Source: Hawksworthiomyces lignivorus (lineage: Eukaryota; Ascomycota; Sordariomycetes; Ophiostomatales; Ophiostomataceae). From it: a stretch of 18,350 nt of DNA. The position numbers and the translations under genes are program-made. The DNA lies in contig NTMA01000177.1 of the NCBI GenBank assembly GCA_002917075.1, positions 1 through 18,350 of the forward strand, in the 5' to 3' direction. The notes beneath the pieces were generated by a model. That model was not told the origin of the DNA. It ran no database searches and was given only the letters and a program-made list of their open reading frames with translations. Every line of letters begins with the position of its first letter. Position 1 is the first letter of the stretch. This document shows, piece after piece, positions 8,537 through 18,350 of this stretch.

Positions 8537-11046
8537 GCTTACTGCTGTCCCGCTTTCACAGGCAAGCCTCGGGATCTACGGTGATGGTGATATGACGCAG
8601 GCTCGAGAGTTCTGCTATTGATGCAGTGCGGTTCTTTCTGTCATTTGTCTCAGAAGGTTACGCGAAGCCGGCCTAGGACGGAGCAATGACCGGCAGGTCA
8701 CAGAGGCGAGCTTTACTATGTTACTTTAGACATGTAGAGAACAATCACAGTGCCGTCACGGTGGGCATATCTTTTCAACACGGACCGTTTATTGCGATGC
8801 GCCGCCAGGGACAGAAAACACAGGGAAGGGGTGCTTGGCATGGCTCATGCTCTGACAGTCCTTTCATTTGGATCCAATACAACATAATAGAGTTAGTGAC
8901 ATCAACGCTTGCTTTCCACATATTACACGTACATGTAGCACGGACAATCACCACAGGCCCGGCCTTCTGCCCGACTGAAGCTGTCAGGGGGAGGTGGCTT
9001 GCACCGGGCATCTGACTTGATCTGATCAGCAACAACTCCCGCTGCAATAGCCGGAAAAACCATTGGACACTAAGAGTTAGGCGTGCTGAAGAAGCCAAGG
9101 AAATAGTGCCGCATAAGGAACATTGGAATCTGTCGTGTGAAGTCACCGTCGCTTCAGAAGAGCGCATAACGATACTCTGCAAGACTTCTGCTTTGAGGCC
9201 GGGGCGTCCCTAGATTAGTGTAGGTAGGGGACCCAGCAGAAATAAAATTGTGCTGCGTAAGAGCTTCTAGCTCGGATTCGTTGTTTCAGCAGGTCTGCCA
9301 GGCTTCCTACTCTAGGATTATTTTCTTATAATAGGGGGCTCCGTCTTAGATGGGTCCTGTCTAACGTAGCAACGTCCCGCACGCCGTATTTAGGTTTGGC
9401 TGGTTTCATAGGTTTTCGAGTGCCTGTGGTGACGCTAGCACACTCAATACACAACCCACCATCTGACCATCTGCGTAGATCAAGTCACTAATAGATAAAC
9501 GCACTGATATGCCACACTCTTCTTCTGCAGGTACATACATACTTTCAGGGCGCGTTCGCATGGCAAAAGTGCAATACGGGTATTGCGCATTTCCTTGAAA
9601 CCTGGGCGTCTTCGAAAGGAGAACATTTCATCTCAACGATATTTCAGGGCCACCTTGGTCTCTGCCTCGCGGATTGTTATCTGTTTTTTTATTATTAATG
9701 ATTTTCTCGAGCAACAGACATAAACGAGGGGCCCGCAGGATTGGGTCTATTGTGAGGGTAAGCAGGGGCGTCGTTGGTACGGCGTCTGCAGGCAATTTAG
9801 TAGAAGCCGTAATCGTGCAGAGAGCACTTTCGAACATTAATATGGGACTTCCCACCGAATGATGCTGCTGGCGGGTCGGCAAAGGAAATGAGGGCATCTC
9901 CAGAAGATGTCTTGCATGCAGCTGCAGCGCAGTGAGACATGCGAGACGGTGTGATCCAACACTACATTATACGAAAGAGACGAGACGAGACGAGACGAGG
10001 CGAAAAGATTCCAGCAGTTTTGGGAAGGCAGACTCTTTCTAAGCAGGTAGGCCGTTTTGGCATCTCCCTTCCTCCGGCACCGAGAGCGCGAAGCAGGTCA
10101 GACCACTACTCGCCTCAGTCGTTCTGCTCGCTGCTGTTCGGCGTTGAGCCGCGTTTGTCGATCGAAAAGCCGTGGCAAGCTGCAAATAACCCAAGAATGG
10201 AACTTCTCTAGCGGAATCTGCGCGGACTGTCTGGCTTTGTGCCTCGTTTCATCGCTGGAATCCTATTTCTTTTCCATTTTCTTGCTCCCCCCTTTCTTCA
10301 GTAGATAATAATTTTTTGCAAAGATCTAATCTGCGCTCTGGAATGTCATCCAACCTCTCATTTTTCTCCAAGAATGTACACGGAGGACGTAGCTTGCGAC
10401 GGAGAGCAGTACCGTTATGAAAGAAGCAATAAGCCTACGCTGTGGCTCTGACGGTGGTACGGTAGAGCCCGTTTTTTGTCTTTCCCCGCAAAAGACTGAG
10501 CAACCCAGCCTCCCGTAAAAACAAAGGCTTACGATTAGTCTGCAACCTATGGAGTCGCTTAGACTTGGTTGGATACAGGGTGCATGTAATAATACAGAAG
10601 AATGAGAAGAGCTGCCTGTCTGCGGGAAGGCCGGTTGGTCGGTGGTTGGGGAGACGAAATCCGTAGAGGCTTGCGGACCAAGCTGTTTCTTGAGCAGAGA
10701 AATACGGAATGTCTAAAGTAGAAACTGCACAATAAGCGAAAAAGGAGCTGCAACGATTGCAATCAAACAAGTACGTTACGTGCGATGCGAGTTAATGAAT
10801 GGTGCTGCTGATATTCACCAGCTTTCCAGGAGAAATTTGTAAAGATGCTAGTATTGCTCGCCCAGGCAGGCCGTAGAAGTCGATCCCATCTTTCATCATG
10901 GTTTCTGGATTTAAGCACCAACTGGGAAATATTCGGAGTGCATGTGCTCATTGACAGATGTGGTTGGCAATGGATCGGCGTGAAAGGCGGACCAACCCCT
11001 TTTCCCCCCCTTCCCTCTTTCCTTGCTTGCAGTTCTCACTCAATGG
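8537..11046. other. Intergenic interior of the divergent gap, no gene supported
   Basis: About 2.5 kb of mixed composition. The longest frames (8775-9182 minus, 9628-9897 minus, 9939-10211 plus) are 89-135 codons, match no family I recognise, and lack codon bias or splice partners. No tRNA A/B boxes, rRNA or CRISPR array were seen. A GAGAC microsatellite lies at about 9977-10002. An unannotated noncoding transcript or a decayed element cannot be excluded. Confidence 0.5.
9977..10002. repeat. GAGAC pentanucleotide microsatellite
   Basis: About five tandem copies of the unit GAGAC/CGAGA, the last one degenerate (GAGGC). Confidence 0.85.
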
Positions 11047-11082
11047 AAAAAAAAAAAAAAAAAACTGCCCCGATTTTTTTTT
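11047..11082. repeat. A18 run followed by T9 run
   Basis: Eighteen A (11047-11064), nine mixed bases, then nine T (11074-11082). Together they could pair as a short A/T hairpin. They lie about 1.65 kb before the Tea1 start. Confidence 0.85.
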
Positions 11083-12736
11083 GGCTCTCTCACCATGGTT
11101 CACCAGCACTGTTGGGCACTCCGGCACCAACGTATAAGTGTAAGTATTATTATTAGCAACTCTCAAAATCACAGGATAACGGGACAGGGGCGCTGTGACA
11201 AGACCCCCAACTAGTCCAAATCTGGTCCAGCTTCTGTTTCTCAATCGCAGTTTCTCGTTTTGTCTGGTATTGAAGTGTCTTTTTCCTCCGTCTCCCCGTC
11301 TCTTCTCTCTCGCCTTCCTTTTAGTTTCGCTCTTTTCCTTGGCAGTGCCAGTCAAAGGGGTGGGGGAACAGTACGTCGTAACGGTCGTCGGTTGTTTGGT
11401 CTGCTCATCTTGCGCATGAATTCACAATCCGTAGTCGTACGTCGTAGGCATATAGAACAAACAAGCCTCTTGAAAAACGAGAGCAGCCAGTACTTTGTAC
11501 ACCAGTGCTTCGTTGCATCGCATCGAGGGAATCCCTGAACAAGGAAGCGCAAGCCGTGAATGTTTCTCATGTGCGGTTTTCTTTCTCGATTCTCACACTA
11601 TTGAATTGCTGGTCTATTACGCGTGCTCTCCGTTCATACCTCAGCTTCTTGGGCCCCCCCTTTCCGTAACGGTCCGACCGACGTTCACACACTCTCTTTT
11701 TTGCCATTCCCGCATTTGCACCTTCCCTCTTCCTCTCTCAGTTGCAAGCAATACGCAGTACCTACAGCACCGACGTACGTACCATACGAGTACTTTTCAC
11801 CCTTGCGCCTTCCCCAGCCATCCCAGTCTCTGGTCTTGGGAAGGAAGACGCTTACCACTTTCTGCTGGCTCCTTCTGCGTCTTTGGTGTCTTTTAGTTCT
11901 TTCTCTTCTTTTTCAGTTGTTTATGTATTTTATTTTATTATTTTATTTTTTTTGCTTTTCCTGATCCACCTTTTTGATTTTATTTTTTGATTTTTGATTT
12001 TCTTCCCCATCGTGGACCCTTTTTGGGAGGATCCTCTCGAATTCACACTACCACTACATACGACATACGCACACCTTTCATCTTCTTCTTTCTCCCCTTT
12101 TTCGACTAGTCTCCCCGTCTCTTCCCCCCTTATTGCTGTTCATTCATTCTTTCAGCCTTCTTTTATGTCCTGTTCCGTTTTGCGGCTGACGACTACCACG
12201 AGCTCTTTTTTTTTTTCCACTTCCCCCTTCTGCCAGCCGATAATCTTCCCCTATTCTCTCTACGATAACTTTTAACTATCGCGATCGGTCTGTCCTCGTA
12301 TCGACGTCGCCTGTATAATCGTTCTGCATCGTTTACGGAGAGATTTTGTCGTATCCTTTGATCGCCATTCGCTTGCGGCTCGTTCTCACATCAATTCGCC
12401 CTCCCTGGCCTGCCATCAGCTTTCAGCCAACCGCGAACGGAAATTATCCGCATCTCGCTGCGTGCGATACCATACCACAAAGTTGAATTACCCGTGCCGA
12501 AATACGTTGGTCGATTTGCCTGCTATTCCTCTGTATTTTCACTGTCCGCGCTTGTCAGCCGATGGTCCTCCCCGCCATTTGACGATTTGCCTACGACTAC
12601 GAACGGTATACGTTGACCCTACCTTGGCGTTTCGCAAATCGACACCCCTTTTCGTCGCCCAACGCCATCGCCATCGTCATCGCCGCCTCCAGAGCTTGGT
12701 GCTTTCGGTGCTGACCGTGCCACACGCCTCGGCGCG
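11083..12736 (+). promoter_or_regulatory. Upstream region and pyrimidine-rich leader of the Tea1-type gene
   Basis: From about 11200, and most strongly 11880-12280, the plus strand is dominated by C and T, including long CTTTT and TTTTATTTT runs and blocks such as CTCCCC. Filamentous fungal promoters often carry such CT-rich tracts just before the transcription start. After 12280 the composition becomes balanced, and only one ATG (12562, opening a six-codon uORF that ends at 12582) occurs in the 455 nt before the start codon. This suggests a leader beginning near 12280. The transcription start itself is inferred. Confidence 0.45.
12562..12582 (+). promoter_or_regulatory. Six-codon uORF in the probable Tea1 leader
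   Basis: Reads MVLPAI then TGA. Its start is the only ATG between about 12165 and the main start at 12737. It ends 154 nt before the main ATG, a distance that would allow reinitiation. Confidence 0.35.
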
Positions 12737-15700
12737 ATGGCGTTTCTTTTTAAATCCAAGAAGAGCCAGGAGCGGGAAAAAGATCGCGTCCTTTCCAGTC
12801 GCGATGGCCCACCGCCCGTATCGGCCGGCTCGCAGCCGTCCTCCATCTCTAGCAACAATGCCTCGAGGCTAGCACGAGAGGAAAAGTCCTCCCTGCAGCG
12901 CTCCACGCCCACCGGCAGCCTCAACTCTCTCGACAACGACGGTACCACGAGCCCCGACCAGGCCGGCTACGGCCGGCGACCGCCAACTGCCGACCAGAAC
13001 GCACAGCAGCCAAGCGACTTACAGGTACAGTCCCTTCCGCTCCGCAGAGGCGCTCCCTATTTCTTGTCTTGGTTTGTCTCCTAACGTTGCTCGCTTTGCT
13101 AGTATCGCAATGGGCCTGGACCAACTCTCGGCAACCCAAACATGTCCCTCTACCCCTGGTCGCAACGGCGGCTCACCTACACGACATCCACAATGAGCCC
13201 ATTCCCGCGCTACGGCGCTGCCGTCAACGCTGTCGGCTCCAAAGAGGGCGACATCTACGTCATGGGAGGTCTGATTAATTCTCAAACCGTCAAAGGCGAC
13301 CTATGGATGATCGAAGCCGGCGGCAGCATGTCGTGTTACCAACTTGCCACGACCGCCGAAGGCCCCAGTCCACGAGTCGGCCACGCTAGCCTTCTTGTGG
13401 GCAATGCCTTCATCGTGTACGGTGGCGACACGAAGATTGACGAGTCCGACGTTCTCGATGAGACTCTCTACTTATTAAATACTTGTACGTTTGTTCTTTG
13501 TGCCCATCCCTTGCTGGCGCGAGCTGTGAATAACTAAGTTTCCCCTTTTTTGCTAACTGTGTGCAGCTACGAGACAATGGTCTCGAGCGCTCCCCTCCGG
13601 GCCCCGACCATCAGGCCGGTACGGCCATTCATTGAACATCCTGGGTTCAAAGATTTACATATTCGGTGGCCAGGTAGAAGGATACTTCATGAATGATCTT
13701 GCCGCTTTTGACTTGAATCAACTCCAGATGCCCAACAATCGTTGGGAGATGCTCATTCCGAATAGTGACAACGGTGGTCCGCCACAGGGCAAAGCTCCCC
13801 CAGCGCGAACAAACCACTCGATGGTATCATACAATGACAAGATGTACTTGTAAGTTTATCCACAGACTGAGGAACTCAACCGCTCTGTCGCCAAAGCTAA
13901 TCCACTTGTCCGTTAGGTTTGGAGGCACAAACGGTTTCCAGTGGTTCAACGATGTTTGGTGCTACGATCCTGCTACGAACAGCTGGTCGCAGCTGGATTG
14001 TATAGGATACATCCCGGTTGAGCGCGAAGGACACGCAGCCGCTCTGGTAGACGACGTAATGTATATTTTTGGTGGACGTACAGAAGACGGCGCCGACTTG
14101 GGTGACCTTGCCGCATTCCGAATTTCTTCGCGCCGTTGGTATACGTTCCAGAACATGGGTCCGTCGCCTTCCCCACGATCCGGTCACAGCATGACATCCG
14201 TCGGCAAGTCCATTATCGTTCTGGGTGGCGAGCCGAGCTCGGCGACGACTACTGTCAACGACCTGGCCCTCGTCTATGTGCTGGACACCAATAAGATTCG
14301 CTATCCAAACGATTCACAGATTACCTCTAGCAGTCAGAAGACACCGACGCAAGGTGCAAGGCGACCGAGCCAAAGCGACTCGACTCGGAATATACCGTCC
14401 CGCGATGGTTCCCAAGGTCCAGGAGATCGCAAACGACCGGTAGGCCCGAACCCGGTGAGCAGCCCTACCAATGGCTTCAGATCGCCGAATGGCAGTGACG
14501 TCAATGCGCCATCGCCTGTCAATGGAGGGTCCAAGATTCCACGGAGCGCGCAAGGCCCCTCACCTCCAGCAGGCCCTCCCCCGCAAGGACAGCCGCCCAA
14601 GCCTTCGCAAGTATCCAATGTCTCCGCTGCGGCGAGGGTCCGGAATGCTTCCGCAGACAGAGCCAACTACGCCAGCTCGCCTGTTCGCAGCAACTCGAGT
14701 CAAAACCAGTCGCCCGTGACTCGTGAAGCCCCCAAAGACATCGACAGTCCCACAATTAATGGCGGCCGGACAATAGCTGCACAGCAGTCACAGCAACAAG
14801 CAGCTAGATCGGCTCCTAAGCCAGACCCTGCTCTTGCAGGGGCTGGACCAACGTCGCCACCTTCAGCACCATCGGGAGCTTCCGAGGCTGCCGCATTAGC
14901 TGCAGGCGCAGTAGGCGCGGCAGCAGGGTCGGTGGCAGCGGCAGCAGCAGCGGCCGCAGCAGCGCCTGGTCCACCTTCGGCTCCGAGATCGAAACCAAGC
15001 CGGCCGCGTGGTCCTAGCTCCATTGACAGCACGGCTGAGAAATTGGCAGGAACTGCACCCACCACTCGCCCTACATCTCCACCACCCCCGACAAGGCAGG
15101 CAGGCGGCAATCCGCTGGCACGGCGGTCATCGGGCCGCAATTCTCAGACCGTTGCTCTGCTGAAGGAGCTAGATTCGGCCAGGAACCGGAACGCATGGTA
15201 CGCCTCGGAACTCGAGCTAGCCCGGAAGGCGGGCTATGTACCCAATGCGATGCTCAGCCCAGTTCTGGACAGCCGCGCGGCCGAGACCTTTGACGACGAA
15301 GACAAGCCCCTGATCGAAGCACTCCTCGCTATGCGGGCTGAGCTCGCCAACGTACAAAACTCTGTCGACAAGCAGGCGATCCTTGCCGCCAAGCAAATTG
15401 CGGAAGCCGAGAAGCAGCGCGATGCTGCTATCCAAGAAGCTGTGTATGCCAAAGCGAAGCTGGCCGCGCAAATTGGCCACAATAGCGCCAACAGCACGCC
15501 GCGGCTGGATGGAGACGCCGAGGACCGCGTTGAGGAGATGAGCCGCAAGCTGGCCACGGCACTCAACACGCAGAAAGACCTGCAGGCGCACATCGAGCGA
15601 ACGACGGTCGAAATCGATGCCGAGAAGCGCGCGCGGCAGCTGGCGGACGATACGCTGAACGCGGCGCAGCGGCGCATGACCGACCTCGAGACGTACAAGC

Positions 15701-17577
15701 AGCAGACGTCATACGAGCTGGAGCGGCTGAAGGCGGAGCTGCACAACGCACAGCGTGAGGCCCGCGAGCAGTCCGTCATCGCCGCGGAAGCGGTCTCCAC
15801 GGCCCAGCTTCTCCGCGTGGACAAGGAAGACTTTGAGCGCCAGTACAAGGATGCCGTGGGCTCTGCGAAGGAGCATGGCGACTCGTTTGAGTCTCTACGC
15901 GCAGCAATCGTGGCGTCTGCGGATACGAAGACGCTGCTGGAGGCAAAGCTGGAGCAGGAGCGCACACAGCGAGAAAATGCCGAGAGCCAGCTTGCCGCCA
16001 TCCGGGCCGAGCTGGAAGCGCGCACAGCCGAGGTGGCAACAATTCAGCAGCGGTTGCGTGACGCCAAGGACGTGGCCGAGAAGCACGCTAAGGAAGCCCA
16101 GACACATCGCCAGGCCGTGCTGAGCGGCCTGGATTCGATCGCCACCCGCAGTGTCGGCCAGCCCAATAAGGCCGACAGCGACCGCGTGGTCGCGCTGCAG
16201 GGGCAGCTGGAGGCTGCCAGGGCGCTCGTGAAGAAGCACCAGCAGGATGCCGACACGGCTGCGGACCGGCTGCGCAGTGCGGAAGAGCGCATCGCGGGCC
16301 TGGAAGCGTACCAAGAGCAGTCCAGCCGCGAGGGCGTCAACATCCGCAGGCAGCTGCAAGCGGCGCTGCGCGACACGCAGACGCTGCAGGCGCAGAACGC
16401 GGACCTCAAGAACCTCCTGGCGAGCCAGCAACTCGAGACGAACGCGATGACGGTGCAGCACAACACGCTCAAGGACATCCTGAGCGAGCGTGGCATCAGC
16501 CCGACTAGCTCGGCGCGCGCGCGGGGCAGCCCGCGCGAGAACTCGCCGGAGCAGGAGGCGCGCATCCGCGGGCTGGAGCAGCAGCTGGCGGCGTCGATGG
16601 CGGCGCACGAGGAGACGAAGCAGACGTTTGCGGTGCAGGCGTCGGAGTCGGAGACGAGCTACCGCGACAAGCTGACGCAGCTGGAGAACGACTACCAGTC
16701 GGCGGTTCACTACGTCAAGGGCACGGAGAAGATGCTGAAGCAGATGAAGGAGCAGCTGGCGCGGTACAAGTCGGACAACACCAAGCTCAAGGCGGAGGTG
16801 GAGGAGCTGGAGACCAAGGCCGGCGCCGCGCGGGATGCAAGCACGGCGGCAGCGCAGGCGCCCCCCGACTGGGAGGCGGAGCGCGGGTTGCTGTCGCAGA
16901 AGATCGAGGCGCTGCAGGGTGACCTGGCGGCGTCCAAGGCGCAGCTGGAGAAGCAGATGCAGGGGGTGCAGCAGGAGCTGGAGGGCGTGCGGCACGAGCG
17001 TGACGCGGCGAAGCGGTCCAGCGACGAGGCGATGGCGCGGCTGACCAGTGCGCAGCGCGAGTTCGACCAGATGCGGCAGGAAAACGCGCAGCTCGAGCGG
17101 CGGGCGCAGGAAGCGGAGCAGAAGGTCAGCCTGCTGCTGGACCAGGTGGAGTCGTCGGTGGGCAACTACCGGCGACGCAGCCGGCAGGTGGTGAGCATGA
17201 CGTCGGAGCAGATGCGAGAGGCGGCGGCGAACGGGCCTGGGGTGCCGCCGACAAACGGCAACGGCCACGGCCACGGCCACGAGCGCCAAGACAGCTCCGA
17301 GGCCGGCAGCATGTACGGCGAGAGCGCGCTGGGCGACGTGCGCAACAGCGCGGCGCTGGACAGCCTGGCCAACGAGCTGGAGACGCTGCGCAGCCACTGG
17401 GAGGCGACCAACAAGAACTACCGGCTGAGCAACGCGTTCGACTTTGAGACGACGGGCGCCAGCAACGGCACGACCGGCGGCGCGTCGTCGTCCGGCCTGC
17501 GGAAGGACGGCAAGGACGACGGCGGGCTGGGCCTGAGCGAGAGCCTCGCGGACTGGCGCAAGCGTCTGGACAGCTAG
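12737..17577 (+). CDS. Tea1/KelA-type kelch-repeat cell-end marker (four exons, 1537 aa)
   Basis: Reading: join(12737-13024, 13103-13484, 13567-13849, 13917-17577), in frame throughout. Tea1 (fission yeast) and KelA/TeaA (Aspergillus) travel on microtubule plus ends to growing tips and direct polarised growth. Residues 1-108 are a basic, Ser-rich head starting MAFLFKSKKSQ. Six kelch repeats occupy about 130-448 (YVMGG, IVYGG, YIFGG, YLFGG, YIFGG, IVLGG, each preceded by an R-x-GH or similar motif). A disordered Pro/Ser linker spans about 450-725, with ten consecutive Ala at 658-667. A heptad-rich Glu/Gln/Ala coiled coil runs about 726-1407. The tail carries an HGHGHGH stretch and ends SLADWRKRLDS. 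The ATG context is good (G at -3 and +4). GC rises sharply in the coiled-coil part. Family assignment is firm; which Tea1/Kel paralogue it is needs a tree. Confidence 0.95.
13025..13102 (+). other. Tea1-type gene intron 1 (78 nt)
   Basis: Donor GTACAG follows Gln96, the acceptor is TGCTAG, and CTAAC lies at 13081-13085. Phase 0. Splicing joins SDLQ to YRNGPGPTLGNPN. Confidence 0.9.
13485..13566 (+). other. Tea1-type gene intron 2 (82 nt)
   Basis: Donor GTACGT, acceptor TGCAG, branch site GCTAAC at 13552-13557. It splits a Ser codon (T|CT) and joins ETLYLLNT to STRQWSRALPSG within the kelch domain, as in the family. Confidence 0.93.
13850..13916 (+). other. Tea1-type gene intron 3 (67 nt)
   Basis: Donor GTAAGT, acceptor GTTAG, branch-like GCTAAT at 13896-13901. 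It splits a Leu codon (TT|G) and restores the kelch signature MYLFGGTNGFQWF across the junction. Confidence 0.93.
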
Positions 17578-18318
17578 AAGGGGAGCAAGGCACACGACGA
17601 CTTCTCTCTACTAAAGGGCATGCGAGCGAATGGGATGAGATGTAATGTAAAAAAATTACTTATACGATATGCTCTGGTCCTTGTTTATTTTTGTTTGGGT
17701 TGTCTCTTGTCATGTTCATGGCTTGATCTTTCGTTCTTCTTTTCTATCACATACTTCTTTCTTCCCTATTCCGTTTTTGAAAAAAACTTCCTTTCGCTTC
17801 ATGGTTATGGACGCCGGGCGTTTCTTGGGCAATTGACGGGTCCTAATTTTTTTTTTTTCTATTTTCTTCTGCAACGAAGCAGTTTTACCTGTCTCTTTCG
17901 CTTTCATTGTCTTTTCACTGTTGGTTTTCTTTATGTCACTTTAGTGTCTCATGGAGATATCGGTTGGGGATTGCGACTTTAATTTTTTTTTTCTATTTGC
18001 TTTCTTGTCATCTTCTTTTATTTATGTCCAATTCTATAAAATCGCTCTACGAGTACATACATATCTGAATGATCTGCAGAAAATACTTGCCTGCGTTTCC
18101 TGGAGAGAGAAAAATAGTTAACAGTTGGTTCTCGTCCGCATGCCATTGTCGTCGTGCCTGGCGACTGGGAGTGTTCCTGTGCTAGTTTTACATATGTTGT
18201 TCTTGTCTATGTATTCTATATTTTGTCTATTTGTATAATGAATCTCTTTAGAGACCCAAGAGAGACGTCTTTCTGCTGATCATGGAAAAAGGGGCTACCC
18301 CCGAAGAAGTGCAATTCG

Positions 18319-18350
<32 letters not shown>
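17578..18350 (+). other. 3' flank of the Tea1-type gene, no gene seen
   Basis: T-rich sequence with several T8-T10 runs, consistent with a fungal 3' UTR and terminator region. No AATAAA was noticed on the plus strand. A short GTAAT...ATTAC pair lies at about 17642-17658. No ORF here resembles a protein. Confidence 0.55.
18322..18347. repeat. Poly(T) run, 26 nt, at the window end
   Basis: Homopolymer three bases from the end of the window. It mirrors the poly(A) run at the other end and suggests assembly breakpoints. Confidence 0.9.

Noticed and set aside
8392..8630. Retroposed SINE or processed pseudogene on the minus strand ending in A37
   Set aside because: No target-site duplication, no Pol III boxes and no coding remnant were found to the right of the T tract. 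It is treated as a homopolymer only.
8775..9182. 135-codon minus-strand frame with several CxxC-like pairs
   Set aside because: It hints at a zinc-binding protein (FQCSLC, CVFC), but the His partners and spacing of C2H2 or RING fingers are missing. Length is within chance.
9628..9897. 89-codon minus-strand frame with an ATG
   Set aside because: Part of it looks protein-like, but there is no family match, no splice partner, and it degenerates into Asn/Lys-rich sequence.
12462..12872. 136-codon plus-strand frame overlapping the Tea1 start
   Set aside because: It starts at GTG, is out of frame with the strong MAFLFKSKK start, and encodes basic low-information sequence.
15234..16025. 263-codon open frame on the minus strand
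   Set aside because: Ser/Ala/Arg-rich antisense shadow of the coiled-coil coding strand.
15895..17595. 566-codon open frame on the minus strand
   Set aside because: It lies fully antisense to the GC-rich coiled-coil exon. It is an Arg/Leu/His-rich translation produced by few stop codons in high-GC sequence, with no domain.
1..18350. tRNA, rRNA, CRISPR array or virus-derived sequence
   Set aside because: No B-box-like GGTTCGAATCC motifs, no regularly spaced repeats and no viral protein signatures were seen on either strand.

Overview
The window comes from a filamentous ascomycete fungus (Pezizomycotina; the protein sequences look most like Sordariomycetes, which is an inference from memory of the families and not a search). 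It holds two large protein genes. Both have short introns of 67-112 nt with GTAAG/GTAC-type donors and GCTAAC-like branch sites close to the acceptor, typical of this group. There is no bacterial, viral or organellar signature.

Layout. Positions 1-1850 are AT-rich and gene-free, and include the downstream flank of the first gene. Positions 1851-6800 (minus strand) carry KOG1, the fungal Raptor orthologue and scaffold subunit of TOR complex 1, in three exons (1577 aa). Positions 6801-12736 form a long gap of about 5.9 kb between two divergently transcribed genes. It contains no convincing coding sequence, but it does contain a 224-bp element with long terminal inverted repeats (7776-7999), a 37-nt T tract, an alternating CG tract, a GAGAC microsatellite and a pyrimidine-rich promoter/leader. 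Positions 12737-17577 (plus strand) carry a Tea1/KelA-type cell-end marker in four exons (1537 aa), with six kelch repeats, a disordered linker and a very long coiled coil. Positions 17578-18350 are its T-rich 3' flank. Both window ends lie in homopolymers of about 25 nt, so this may be a whole contig broken at low-complexity sequence.

How the genes relate. Kog1 presents substrates to TOR kinase and couples nutrient status to growth. Tea1/KelA marks growing tips and links microtubule plus ends to polarised growth. Both concern growth, but nothing in the sequence shows that they act together or share a promoter, and the gap between their start codons is too wide to call a bidirectional promoter.

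I did not find an undescribed multi-gene system. The most useful new observations are the inverted-repeat element, a 22-codon upstream ORF whose stop overlaps the KOG1 start as ATGA, and the unusually large gene-free divergent interval.
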